64,000 nt of DNA, from NCBI GenBank assembly GCA_963724535.1, contig CAVRVD010000008.1:1-64000 (forward strand), written 5' to 3'. Both the position numbers and the translations under genes were made by a program. Of the stretch, positions 24,585-32,868 are shown piece after piece (the first letter of the stretch is position 1; each line of letters starts with the position of its first letter). Origin of the DNA: JADJPO01 sp963724535. GTDB taxonomy: Bacteria; Actinomycetota; Actinomycetes; Actinomycetales; Kineosporiaceae. The notes beneath the pieces were generated by a model. That model made no database searches. It was not told the origin of the DNA and saw only the letters and a program-made list of their open reading frames with translations.

Positions 24585-25823
24585 CTAGAGCACCTGGAAC
24601 TGGACCCGCCGGTTCACCAGCCGGTTCGCCTCCGAGGTGTTCGGAACCAGCGGCCTGGTCTCCCCGTAGCCGATGAACGACATCCGATCGTGGTCGATCC
24701 CCAGGCCGTGCAGGGCTTCGCGGACCGCCCGGGCCCGAGCCGTGCTCAGCTGCTGGTTCGCCACGGCGTCCCCGATGTCGTCGGTGTGGCCCTGGACCCG
24801 CACCTTGCTCTGCGGGTTGTCCTTCAGCACTTGGGCGGCCTGGCGCACCGCCTGCCACCCCTGCCCGGTGAGCGTCGCGCTCCCGGTCTGGAAGGAGATG
24901 GTGGGCAGCTGGTTCAGGGCGGCCTGCACGGCAGCCTTGTCGCCGCCCAGGGACGGCGAGGCAGTCGAACCGGTGCCACTGCCGGTGGCGCCGACCGTCA
25001 ACCGGGACGTCACCTTGGCGGCGTCACCGGTGACGGCGGTCCCCGCCTCCTCGACGGCGCCCTTGACCTCGTCGGAGCCGACTGTGCCGCTCAGTGTCAA
25101 CCGGCCCTGGGCCAGGGCCGCGGTGGCCTCGTCCCGGGCCCCCAGAGCGCCCAGCAGTGAACCAAACTCGGACAGCCCGGCGGCGACCAGGCCCGCGTCG
25201 ACGGTCAGCCGGTTGACCACGTTGGCCTCGCCGTAGCGGGCCGCGGCGGCGGCGACCAGGGCGTCGGCGTCCGCCTGGGACGGCACCGACCCGGTCAGGG
25301 TCACCGTGCCGCCAGTGGCTTCTGCGGTGACCGACGGGAACTGGCCGGCGGTGGCCGCCGGGCTCACCGAGGCCGAGGCCGCGTCGGTGGGCTCGCTGGT
25401 CGCGCTCGCCGCGGCGGAGGGCTCGCCGGTCGCCGACGCCTCGCCGGTCCCACCGGCGGCCTGGTCCGCACCGAGGTCGGCCTGAACCACCCGCACGCCG
25501 TCGAGTGCCTCGATCCGGGTGACCAGGTCGTCAGCAGTGGTTCCGGCCGGCAGGGTGCCGGTCAGCACCCCGTCCCGGCCGGTGAAGTCGACGCTCACGC
25601 CCTGGGCCCCGGCGGTGTCCAGAGACGCCCGGGACCTGTCCTCCAGGTTGCTCTCGATGGAGTGTCGGATCGGGACGTCGTGAACCAGGCCCAGTCCGAG
25701 CAGCCCGACCGCGCCGAGCACCCAGGGCAGGGCACCGGCAGGACGGCGCTCCCAGAACTGACCCTCGCCGGTCGTCGGCGCGGGGGCGGCGGGTCGCTCC
25801 TGCGTCTGGTGGGTCGAGGACAT
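24585..25823 (-). CDS. ArfA/OmpATb-like protein: TM anchor, BON-type repeats, OmpA domain
   Basis: A 412-residue envelope protein. A cytoplasmic N-tail and one helix (about 34-48) anchor it. Two to three BON-like segments follow (about 53-100, 145-200, 210-265), separated by an Ala/Ser/Thr linker. A C-terminal OmpA peptidoglycan-binding domain spans about 290-412, with V-Q-G-H-T-D-D-I-G and N-x-x-L-S-x-x-R-A-x-x-V near 350-375 and N-R-R-V-Q-F at the end. The order is that of M. tuberculosis ArfA (Rv0899). Its ATG overlaps the stop of the upstream HhH-like gene (TGATG), so both are co-translated. ArfB and ArfC are not present. Confidence 0.85.
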   Translation of the reverse strand: MSSTHQTQERPAAPAPTTGEGQFWERRPAGALPWVLGAVGLLGLGLVHDVPIRHSIESNLEDRSRASLDTAGAQGVSVDFTGRDGVLTGTLPAGTTADDLVTRIEALDGVRVVQADLGADQAAGGTGEASATGEPSAAASATSEPTDAASASVSPAATAGQFPSVTAEATGGTVTLTGSVPSQADADALVAAAAARYGEANVVNRLTVDAGLVAAGLSEFGSLLGALGARDEATAALAQGRLTLSGTVGSDEVKGAVEEAGTAVTGDAAKVTSRLTVGATGSGTGSTASPSLGGDKAAVQAALNQLPTISFQTGSATLTGQGWQAVRQAAQVLKDNPQSKVRVQGHTDDIGDAVANQQLSTARARAVREALHGLGIDHDRMSFIGYGETRPLVPNTSEANRLVNRRVQFQVL

Positions 25824-26923
25824 CAGCCCCTCCGACCGACGTCGCGTCCGGCCACGAGCTGCTCGGTGAGCTTGGCGAAGCCCTCGTCGTCGCCGTCGGC
25901 GAGCAGGCGGGCCTGCCGTGACCACGTGGGCAGGCTCGGCGCGAACCGCAGCCCGGAGGCCTCCAGCGCCGACTGCAGGGCGGCCACGTCGGACTCGGCC
26001 AGCCGACCGAACGAGGAGATGCCGGCCGAGTGCAGCGCCGTGGCGATCCGCGGGCCGATGCCCTCGATCCGCTCCAAGTCGTCCTCCTGGTCCTCCTGGT
26101 CCTCCTGATCCTCCTGGTCCTCCTGGTCCTCCTGGTCGTCCGAGGTGTCGTCCGTTGCGTCCGGCGCGGTGACATCGGTAGCCGGCTCGGCGGCGAGGTC
26201 CCCACCGGCGATGCCGGAGGCTGTGGTTCCGGCTCCGCTGGCCTGCGTCCCAGCGGCGCTCTCGTCGCTGACGTCCACCGAAGCGGCCTGGATGGCGGCG
26301 ACATCGATCTCACCGGTGGTCGGCGCCTGGACGTCGACGTCCACGCTCGCTGCCTCGACGTCCTGGACGTCGACCGACTCCACGGTCGGCACCGGCACCC
26401 GCATCTCCTCGGTGACCGTCGCCCGCTCCTCGTCCATGGGGTTGGCGGCCGGCTGGGTTGCCAACGCGGACTCGGCGTGACGGCCCGCTCCGACGGCCCC
26501 AGCAGTCCCATCAGCCGCACCGGTCACAGCCTTCGCACCGGCAGCCTTCGCGCCCTCGGCCTTCGCACCGGCAGCCTTCGCACCGGCAGCCTTCGCACCG
26601 GCAGCCTTCGCACCAGCAGCCTTCGCACCGGCAGCGGCGCGTCGTCCGGCGGGTGCCTCGCGCGCTGGGGCGGGGGTGGCGGTCTCGCCGTCCGCCGGGA
26701 CCGCATCGCCGGCCTGCTTGTCCAGCAGCGACCGGAGCCGAGTGACCTCGGCGTCCTTGTCGATCAGAGCCTGGGAGTGCTCCCGGCTGACCCGCGTGAT
26801 CGCCTCGGACTCGCTGAAGTATCGCTTGTGCCAGGGACGGCGCCACAGCGCCCACCCGATCAGCAGGCCGAGCAGGATGGACAGCAGGACGATCAGCCAC
26901 GACTGGCCGAGATACCAGGCCAC
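25823..26923 (-). CDS. Membrane-anchored protein with one helix-hairpin-helix-like domain
   Basis: A 366-residue paralogue of the protein at 22615-24204. Residues 4-27 form a single transmembrane helix followed by W-R-R-P-W-H-K-R, which should keep the rest in the cytoplasm. A short coiled-coil-like stretch (40-70), seven G-A-K-A-x repeats (99-133), a long acidic linker, and a D-Q-E repeat precede the C-terminal domain (about 280-355). That domain opens D-D-L-E-R-I-E-G-I-G-P-R-I-A-T-A-L, a standard helix-hairpin-helix opening. The GTG has GGAGG 6 bases before it. First gene of the operon with the ArfA-like protein; function unknown. Confidence 0.65.
   Translation of the reverse strand: MAWYLGQSWLIVLLSILLGLLIGWALWRRPWHKRYFSESEAITRVSREHSQALIDKDAEVTRLRSLLDKQAGDAVPADGETATPAPAREAPAGRRAAAGAKAAGAKAAGAKAAGAKAAGAKAEGAKAAGAKAVTGAADGTAGAVGAGRHAESALATQPAANPMDEERATVTEEMRVPVPTVESVDVQDVEAASVDVDVQAPTTGEIDVAAIQAASVDVSDESAAGTQASGAGTTASGIAGGDLAAEPATDVTAPDATDDTSDDQEDQEDQEDQEDQEDQEDDLERIEGIGPRIATALHSAGISSFGRLAESDVAALQSALEASGLRFAPSLPTWSRQARLLADGDDEGFAKLTEQLVAGRDVGRRG
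26082..26137 (-). repeat. 9-bp tandem repeat coding for Asp-Gln-Glu
   Basis: Six copies of CTCCTGGTC (plus strand; one has GATC) encode repeated D-Q-E just before the HhH-like domain. Length changes keep the frame. Confidence 0.85.
26525..26629 (-). repeat. 15-bp tandem repeat coding for Gly-Ala-Lys-Ala-Ala
   Basis: Seven copies of a 15-bp unit encode G-A-K-A-[AEV], a Lys/Ala-rich stretch resembling the tails of nucleoid-binding proteins. Confidence 0.9.
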
Positions 26924-27112
26924 GAAGCCCTCCAGGTGCTTGGATCAACGGTGCGGAACGCCTACCCGCGGCGCGAGCATGCCACGTCCGGGCGCCGTCT
27001 CGACAGCAACATCGCTCCAGGCGCGATGAATGCAACAGATGCAGCGATCTTGGCCGAACCGGCCCGGCAGCCTCAAGTCCGACGCTGTGGCCTCACCCAC
27101 GTTGCCCGGCGC

Positions 27113-27919
27113 TCAGGCAAGGAAGACCTGGTAGCCGACGAAGGCGACCAGGTCAAGCAGGGTGTGGGCGACCACCAGCGGCATCACCCGCCCGCGCCGG
27201 CGGAACCACTCGGCGAACACCACACCCATCACCACGTTGCCCAGGAAGGGTCCGAAGCCCTGGTAGAGGTGGTAGCCGCCGCGCAGCACCGCGCTCGTGG
27301 TGACGACCGCCCAGGCCGGCCAGCCCAACGAGCGCAGCCGGGTGATCAGGTAGCCGACCACCACGACCTCCTCCAGCAGGGCGTTCTTGATCGCCTGCAG
27401 GGCGAGCACCGGCACCGCCCACCAGTGCGGTGCCAGCGCGGCGGCCACCACGTCGGTGGTTATCCCGAGCTCGCGGCCCAGGTAGTAGAAGGCGAGCCCG
27501 GGCAGCCCGATCACGGCGGCCAGGACCGTGCCGTGCCCCAGGTCCCGCCACGGCGCGCGCAGGTCCAGACCGATCCGGTGCAGCGCCGTCCGGATCGACC
27601 CGTCCGGACCCGACCCCGCGAGCAGCCACACCACCAGGGCTACCGGCACCAGCGTGAAGACGATGCCGGCCAGCTGGTAGCTCAGGTCCAAATAGGGACG
27701 TGGGCTCAGCGACCGGTTCACGGTGGCGGTCTGGGCGGCCAGGGGTGGCCCCGCGGTGAGCCGGCCGGCCAGGTTGATCACGGCGTACACGGCCGACTGG
27801 CCCAGGGACAGACCCAGCACGATCCAGATCTCCAGACCGGTCCGGCGCCGCAGGGCCGGGTCGGCGCCCCGGTCCTCGGCGGACGATTGCGGATCGGCGC
27901 TCACCCGGTCATCATCCAA
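27113..27919 (-). CDS. CPBP-family intramembrane glutamic protease
   Basis: A 268-residue membrane protein with about seven helices after a charged 28-residue N-tail. The CPBP/Abi motifs are present: E-E near residue 184 (L-L-E-E-V-V-V-V-G-Y-L), R-G-G-Y-H-L-Y-Q-G near 213, and the final H-T-L-L-D near 252. Motif 1 usually reads E-E-x-x-x-R; here the expected Arg is replaced by Gly, which may alter activity. Members process membrane proteins or act in peptide immunity. No bacteriocin gene is nearby. It is divergent from sdaA with 74 bases between. Confidence 0.87.
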   Translation of the reverse strand: MDDDRVSADPQSSAEDRGADPALRRRTGLEIWIVLGLSLGQSAVYAVINLAGRLTAGPPLAAQTATVNRSLSPRPYLDLSYQLAGIVFTLVPVALVVWLLAGSGPDGSIRTALHRIGLDLRAPWRDLGHGTVLAAVIGLPGLAFYYLGRELGITTDVVAAALAPHWWAVPVLALQAIKNALLEEVVVVGYLITRLRSLGWPAWAVVTTSAVLRGGYHLYQGFGPFLGNVVMGVVFAEWFRRRGRVMPLVVAHTLLDLVAFVGYQVFLA

Positions 27920-27993
27920 GGTCTACGCGCCGAGCCGTCCCCGGCACGTCATCCACCCCCTTCTCTCTCCGTCGCCGACCATCGGATGCCGCC

Positions 27994-29361
27994 ATGGCCA
28001 TCAGTGTCTTCGACCTCTTCTCGATCGGCATCGGTCCGTCGAGCTCGCACACGGTGGGTCCGATGCGGGCCGCCCTGATGTTCACCGAGCGGCTGGCGGG
28101 CGATGGGGTGCTGGACCGGGTGGCCGGCCTGCGCGCCGAGCTGTTCGGCTCCCTCGGCGCGACCGGGCACGGGCACGGCAGCGTCGGTGCCGTCGTCCTC
28201 GGGCTGATGGGTGAGCGACCGGAGTCGGTCGATGTGGACGCCGCGCCGGCCCTGGTGGCCGGGGTGCGGCAGCGGCGTCAGCTGGCAGTGGCTGGTGGGC
28301 CGGTCATCGCCTTCGACGTCGAGGAGGACGTCGTGATGCACCGCAGGAAGTCGCTCCCGTTGCATCCCAACGGGATGCGCTTCGTCGCGACCGATGCCGA
28401 CGGGGTCGAGCTCACCGCGCGGAGCTACTACTCGGTGGGCGGCGGGTTCGTGGCTGGGGAGGACGGCGGGGAGCCGATCGCCGACGGCACCGAGGTGCCG
28501 CTGCCGTTCGCGACCGGCGCCGAGCTGCTGTCCCGATGCCGCGAGAACGGGCTGTCGATCAGCGAGGTGATGCTGGTCAACGAGCGGGCCTGGCGCAGTG
28601 AGGAGGAGATCCGCTCCGGCCTGCGGGAGATCTGGTCGGTGATGCAGGGTTGCGTCAAGCGCGGCTGCGCCACCGACGGTGTGCTGCCCGGGGGGCTGAA
28701 AGTGGTGCGCCGGGCCCACGCCCTGCACCAGCAGCTGAGCGCCGAGGCCGGTTGCTGGCACGACCCGCTGCACGCCCTGGACTGGGTCAACCTGTACGCC
28801 CTGGCGGTCAACGAGGAGAACGCCTCGGGCGGCCGGGTGGTCACCGCACCGACCAACGGGGCGGCCGGGATCATCCCGGCGGTGCTGCACTACTACCGCA
28901 ACTTCGTCCCCGGCTCGAGCGAGGACGGCGTGGCGCGCTTCCTGCTCACCGCCGGGGCGATCGGAGTGATCTACAAGACGATGGCCTCCATCTCGGGCGC
29001 CGAGGTGGGCTGCCAGGGCGAGGTCGGTTCGGCCTGCTCGATGGCCGCGGCGGGGTTGGCCGAGGCGATGGGTGGCACGCCCGATCAGGTGGAGAACGCC
29101 GCCGAGATCGCCATGGAGCACAACCTCGGGCTGACCTGCGACCCGGTCGGAGGGCTGGTGCAGATCCCCTGCATCGAGCGCAACGCCATGGCCTCGGTCA
29201 AGGCGATCAACGCCGTCCGGATGGCGTTGCGCGGGGACGGCACCCACGTCGTCTCGTTGGACAACGTCATCAAGACCATGCGCCAGACCGGCGCGGACAT
29301 GAAGGTGAAGTACAAGGAGACCTCACGCGGCGGGCTGGCCGTCAACGTCATCGAGTGCTGA
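27994..29361 (+). CDS. sdaA: L-serine ammonia-lyase (serine deaminase), single-chain type
   Basis: A 455-residue iron-sulphur enzyme converting L-serine to pyruvate and ammonia. It has the N-terminal beta domain with S-I-G-I-G-P-S-S-S-H-T-V-G-P-M, the alpha domain with N-E-E-N-A-S-G-G-R-V-V-T-A-P-T-N-G-A, and cysteines suited to the 4Fe-4S cluster (C-Q-G-E-V-G-S-A-C, T-C-D-P-V-G-G, I-P-C-I-E-R). Both domains are fused, as in E. coli SdaA and unlike the Bacillus two-subunit form. With serC and pdxH about 8-10 kb away the region is rich in serine and PLP metabolism, though sdaA itself is PLP-independent. Confidence 0.95.
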   Translation: MAISVFDLFSIGIGPSSSHTVGPMRAALMFTERLAGDGVLDRVAGLRAELFGSLGATGHGHGSVGAVVLGLMGERPESVDVDAAPALVAGVRQRRQLAVAGGPVIAFDVEEDVVMHRRKSLPLHPNGMRFVATDADGVELTARSYYSVGGGFVAGEDGGEPIADGTEVPLPFATGAELLSRCRENGLSISEVMLVNERAWRSEEEIRSGLREIWSVMQGCVKRGCATDGVLPGGLKVVRRAHALHQQLSAEAGCWHDPLHALDWVNLYALAVNEENASGGRVVTAPTNGAAGIIPAVLHYYRNFVPGSSEDGVARFLLTAGAIGVIYKTMASISGAEVGCQGEVGSACSMAAAGLAEAMGGTPDQVENAAEIAMEHNLGLTCDPVGGLVQIPCIERNAMASVKAINAVRMALRGDGTHVVSLDNVIKTMRQTGADMKVKYKETSRGGLAVNVIEC

Positions 29362-29421
29362 GGTCAGCCTCCGGAGGGCTTCGGCATCGCCGCGGTGTGC
29401 CGGTAGGCCCTGGGGAAGGCC

Positions 29422-29436
29422 GACAGCCTGGCTGTC
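29422..29436. promoter_or_regulatory. Inverted repeat before the methyltransferase-like gene
   Basis: GACAGCC-T-GGCTGTC, a perfect 7-bp inverted repeat, immediately upstream of TAGGAA (29441-29446), which lies at leaderless spacing from the GTG at 29453. It could be an operator or the sdaA terminator. Confidence 0.35.
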
Positions 29437-29452
29437 GTGCTAGGAAGTTCCG

Positions 29453-30070
29453 GTGGCGAGAGTGGTGACGTGGGCGCAGTACCGAGGGAGCATCGGTGAC
29501 CGCTCGAGCCTGTTCGCCGCGCTCGCCGACTTCGGGCGGGTCGAGCGTGCCCTGTACCCAGGGGCCTACGTCGATCTGTCTCCCTCGTCGGCGATCCCAT
29601 CGGTGGTCTACGTCGACACCGACTCGCGAGCGTCCCGGTTCTTCGCCGACGCCGACCTCGTACAGGCCGATCTGGCCGGTCGCACCCGTGCGGGTGCCGG
29701 GGTCGAGGTGGCGTTCCACGCCGCCGACTACACCCGGCCGCTCCCGCTGCCGGACGGCAGCATGGACCTGCTGATCTCGTTGTTCGCCGGGCCGGTGTGG
29801 GAGCACTGCCGCCGCTACCTGCGACCGGGCGGGTGGCTGCTGGCCAACACCAGTCACGGCGATGCCAGCCTGGCCGCCCTCGACCCCGCTGTGCGGCTGG
29901 TGGCCGCGGCCCAGCACCGCGACGACCACTACCGCCTGGACACCGACCGGCTCGAGGAGTACCTGATCCCGAAGCGGCCAGACGCGGCCGACGCCAGCCG
30001 CATCCGGCGCAGCGGCCGTGGCATCGCCTACACGCGCACCGCGTTCGCCTACCTGTTTCAGATCCCCTGA
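29453..30070 (+). CDS. SAM-dependent methyltransferase-like protein
   Basis: A 205-residue protein resembling the core of class I methyltransferases: V-V-Y-V-D-T-D-S-R-A (acidic SAM-ribose position near 53-58), a D-L-x-I-S-L-F-A-G strand near 103-112 and L-R-P-G-G-W-L-L-A-N-T-S-H-G-D near 124. The expected glycine-rich motif I is weak (A-L-Y-P-G-A-Y-V-D-L-S-P-S-S-A), so activity is uncertain. The GTG start has no good Shine-Dalgarno box, consistent with leaderless transcription. No functional link to neighbours is visible. Confidence 0.6.
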   Translation: MARVVTWAQYRGSIGDRSSLFAALADFGRVERALYPGAYVDLSPSSAIPSVVYVDTDSRASRFFADADLVQADLAGRTRAGAGVEVAFHAADYTRPLPLPDGSMDLLISLFAGPVWEHCRRYLRPGGWLLANTSHGDASLAALDPAVRLVAAAQHRDDHYRLDTDRLEEYLIPKRPDAADASRIRRSGRGIAYTRTAFAYLFQIP

Positions 30071-30152
30071 CCGGCACCCAGGCGGGCCACCTGGCCCATG
30101 CTCCACAGTGGCGGACTGGCCCTGCCTGCCACCACTGGCGGCCTCGTCGCCA

Positions 30153-30184
30153 CACTGTGCCCCTGTTCCAACAGCAGCACAGTG
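30153..30184. terminator. Bidirectional hairpin between convergent genes
   Basis: An 8-bp stem CACTGTGC/GCACAGTG, a 2x2 internal loop, then CTGTT/AACAG. It lies between the methyltransferase-like gene and a convergent hypothetical gene. Confidence 0.5.
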
Positions 30185-30244
30185 CGACTGCGGCGCCGAC
30201 AGTGGGGCCCGGCAGCACGCTGAGCGCGGGGGATCACGGCGGGG

Positions 30245-30574
30245 TCACGGCAGCCGGAATCGCTGTTCCGCCCGCCCGCTCGCGTCGCCGGCCTCCTTGT
30301 GAAGGGTCTTCAGGGCGCAGATGGCCAGCTTCTCGTCCTCAGTGAGCCCGGTCATCCGGTCCTCGTCGATCTTGATCAGGATCACGAGCGCGTCCAGGAT
30401 CCGATTGATCTGCTTGCCGTAGCTTCCGACCTCGTCGAGCACCTCGTGCTCGGTGTCGACATCGTTGACGTTGCAGCCGAAGTAGAAGGTCGGCCGGAAG
30501 AACTCTCGCCAGATGGTGGTGGGGAAGTAGACGAAGTCGCGCAGGCTCTGGGACAGAATCGACGATTGGCTCAT
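30245..30574 (-). CDS. Hypothetical protein
   Basis: About 109 residues, with an aromatic-rich N-terminal half (F-V-Y-F-P-T-T-I-W-R-E-F-F-R-P-T-F-Y-F-G) and a helical C-terminal half. Asn, Ile and Lys are commoner than in neighbours. There is no signal peptide or transmembrane segment and no family is recognised. The ATG at 30574 is chosen because GGAG lies 9 bases before it; ATG 30583 and GTG 30589 are in frame upstream but poorly spaced. It stands alone between convergent and divergent neighbours. Confidence 0.55.
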   Translation of the reverse strand: MSQSSILSQSLRDFVYFPTTIWREFFRPTFYFGCNVNDVDTEHEVLDEVGSYGKQINRILDALVILIKIDEDRMTGLTEDEKLAICALKTLHKEAGDASGRAEQRFRLP

Positions 30575-30821
30575 CGCTTTCATCTCCACGTGAGAGGTGC
30601 GACGTACGGAGCCCTGTGCTTCTGGCCGCCGTCTTTTCGAGTCTTGTCTCGTTGTTCCTCGTGGTCCGGGGTCGAACGTCCCCGCTGATGGAGTCAGTGA
30701 CCGTCAGCACTGACACCCGGCCTGCGCGACCGGTTCGCCGGGTCCCGCCCAGGAACATCTGTCGACCGGACGGCGCTGTGCCCCGAGTACCCACCTGCCC
30801 CGTCGGAGGAGCCGCGCCCCC

Positions 30822-32243
30822 GTGAGTCCCACCTTTCGGGCGCTGGCACACCCTGACTACCGGATCTGGGCCGGCGGCGCGCTGGTCTCCAACGCCGGCA
30901 CCTGGATGCAACGGGTCGCTCAGGACTGGCTGGTGCTGACGGTGCTCACCGACGAGTCCGCCACCGCCGTCGGGATCACCACCGCCCTGCAGTTCGCCCC
31001 GATGGCCCTGCTCGCCCCGGTGGGCGGCGTGGTCGCCGACCGCTTCGACCGGCGCCGCGTGCTGATGGCCACCCAGTCCGCCGCCGGTCTGCTGGCGCTC
31101 GTGCTCGGCCTGCTCGTGGTCACCGGGACCGCGCAGCTGTGGCACGTCTACACCCTGGCCGGACTGCTCGGGGTGGCCAGCGCCCTGGACGCCCCGACCC
31201 GGCATGCCTTCGTCGGCGGCCTTGTCCCCGAGGCCGACCTGGCCAACGCGGTGAGCCTGAACAGCGCCTCCTTCCATGCCGGCCGACTGATCGGGCCCGG
31301 GCTGGCCGGCTGGCTGATCCACTGGTTCGGCACCGGTCCGGTCTTCCTGGTCAACGCCGTCTCGTTCGGCGCTGTCCTGGTCTCGCTGACGCGCATCGGT
31401 CCAGTAGCGGACGCGGACGGCGTCGCCGCCCGCCCGGACCCCGGGCGGGGCGGTCTCGGCGCGCTGCGTGAGGGCCTGGCCTACGTCCGTGGCCGCGGTG
31501 ACCTGGTCCTGGTGCTGTCCCTGGTCGGCGTGGTCGGCACCTTCGGCCTCAACTTCCAGATGACCACGGCCCTGATGGCCCGGTTGGTCTACGACCGCGG
31601 TGCGCGGGAGTACGGGATGCTCGGCTCGGTGCTCGCCGTCGGTGCCCTGGCCGGCGCCCTGCTCGCGGCGCGGCGGGACCGGCCGACACCGCGTCTGGTG
31701 GTGCTGGCCACGCTCGGCTTCGGTGCGGCCGCCACCGCTGCTGCGTTGATGCCCGGTTACCTGTCCTTCGCCGCCGCGCTGGTGCCGGTCGGCCTGGCGT
31801 CGATCACCTTGATGACCACCGCCAACTCCACCGTCCAGCTGGCGACCGAGCCCGCGATGCGGGGCCGGGTGATGGCTCTGTACATCGCCGTGTTCATGGG
31901 CGGCACCCCGATCGGGGCGCCGCTGATCGGCTGGGTGGGCGAGCACCTCGGGGCCCGTTGGACCATCGGTTTCGGCGGCGCGGTCAGCCTGCTCGCCGGG
32001 CTGGTGGCCTGGGTGCTGCTACCTCGCGTGGTAGTCAATGACTCTTCGTGTTCGAACCCGTACGCTGGCGAGCGTGCGAGGAGACGGGACGACCGGGCGC
32101 CGGGCAACCCTGACCCGGGCCCTACCGCTCATGCTGGCCGGGACGGTGACGGTGGCGGTGCTGCTGGTCGTCCCGGGACTGGTCGCCTCCCAGCCGGCCA
32201 CGCCGGTGGTGACGAGCGCTGCCCAGACCGCGCCCGGGTCTGA
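30822..32243 (+). CDS. MFS exporter with C-terminus reading into the next gene
   Basis: A 473-residue transporter of the enterobactin-exporter (EntS/DHA3) type. It opens with F-R-A-L-A-H-P-D-Y-R-I-W and has N-A-G-T-W-M-Q-R-V-A-Q-D-W-L near residue 25. Motif A reads D-R-F-D-R-R-R-V. About twelve helices end near residue 405 (W-V-L-L-P-R). The last 65 residues are Arg/Asp/Gly/Pro-rich and overlap, in another frame, the first 170 bases of the amidase gene. This tail looks like read-through into the neighbour after loss of the ancestral stop. GGAGGAG precedes the GTG start. The substrate is unknown. Confidence 0.85.
   Translation: MSPTFRALAHPDYRIWAGGALVSNAGTWMQRVAQDWLVLTVLTDESATAVGITTALQFAPMALLAPVGGVVADRFDRRRVLMATQSAAGLLALVLGLLVVTGTAQLWHVYTLAGLLGVASALDAPTRHAFVGGLVPEADLANAVSLNSASFHAGRLIGPGLAGWLIHWFGTGPVFLVNAVSFGAVLVSLTRIGPVADADGVAARPDPGRGGLGALREGLAYVRGRGDLVLVLSLVGVVGTFGLNFQMTTALMARLVYDRGAREYGMLGSVLAVGALAGALLAARRDRPTPRLVVLATLGFGAAATAAALMPGYLSFAAALVPVGLASITLMTTANSTVQLATEPAMRGRVMALYIAVFMGGTPIGAPLIGWVGEHLGARWTIGFGGAVSLLAGLVAWVLLPRVVVNDSSCSNPYAGERARRRDDRAPGNPDPGPTAHAGRDGDGGGAAGRPGTGRLPAGHAGGDERCPDRARV
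32038..32066 (+). promoter_or_regulatory. Leaderless promoter of the amidase, inside the MFS 3' end
   Basis: ATGACT (32038-32043), a 17-bp spacer and TACGCT (32061-32066), placing the transcription start at the GTG 32074. Confidence 0.5.
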
Positions 32244-32868
32244 CCCGGCGTCCGGACCGTTCCGCGCCCCGCAGTCCCAGTACCTGGTCGGCCTGCCCCG
32301 GGTGGTGCAGCGACCGATCCCCTACCCGCAGCGGCGCAAGGACCAGATGGCCCGCTACGCCGCCGTCCACTACGGCGAGGCCACCTGGCGGCTGCGTCCT
32401 CGGGCGGTGGTCCTGCACTTCACCGAGTCCGACTCGGTGGCCGGTGTGGTGGCACACTTCGCCCGCAACGGCGCCAACCGCGGCGAGCTGCCGGGGGTCT
32501 GCGCGCACTACCTGGTGGACCAGGACGGCACCGTGTACGAGCTGGTGCCGACCTCGGTGATGTGCCGGCACGCCATCGGGCTCAACCACCGGGCGATCGG
32601 CATCGAGGTCGTCCAGTCCACCCACGGGCACTCCTCGGCGTGGGCGGACGCGCAGATCCTGGCCCGCACCGCTCAGGCGCGCTCGCTGCTGCTGCTCGTC
32701 GCCGGTCTACAGGACCGGTACGCCATCCCCAGCGCCCAGGTGCACGGGCACGGCACCGCGAACTCCTCGTCCCTGTTCACCGACCGCAGGGGTTGGCGCA
32801 ACGACCACACCGACTGGGGCCCGGACGCGGTGGCGCAGTTCCGGCGCCGGCTGGCTGCCCTTTCGTGA
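32074..32868 (+). CDS. Secreted N-acetylmuramoyl-L-alanine amidase (Amidase_2/PGRP type)
   Basis: A 264-residue exported zinc amidase that cuts between MurNAc and the stem peptide. The N-terminus has basic residues then a hydrophobic segment (about 15-37), a signal peptide or anchor. The catalytic domain spans about 100-264, with likely zinc ligands in V-L-H-F-T-E-S and G-H-G-T-A-N-S-S near the end, plus the family segments V-C-A-H-Y-L-V-D-Q-D-G-T-V-Y and G-L-N-H-R-A-I-G-I-E-V-V. The GTG at 32074 fits a leaderless promoter; an ATG at 32038 is the alternative. The stop overlaps the next gene's GTG. Confidence 0.88.
   Translation: MRGDGTTGRRATLTRALPLMLAGTVTVAVLLVVPGLVASQPATPVVTSAAQTAPGSDPASGPFRAPQSQYLVGLPRVVQRPIPYPQRRKDQMARYAAVHYGEATWRLRPRAVVLHFTESDSVAGVVAHFARNGANRGELPGVCAHYLVDQDGTVYELVPTSVMCRHAIGLNHRAIGIEVVQSTHGHSSAWADAQILARTAQARSLLLLVAGLQDRYAIPSAQVHGHGTANSSSLFTDRRGWRNDHTDWGPDAVAQFRRRLAALS

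Noticed and set aside
24205..24858. In-frame upstream extension of the two-domain HhH-like gene.
   Set aside because: The AGAGGAGGAC box and the matching start of the paralogue place the real start at 24204.
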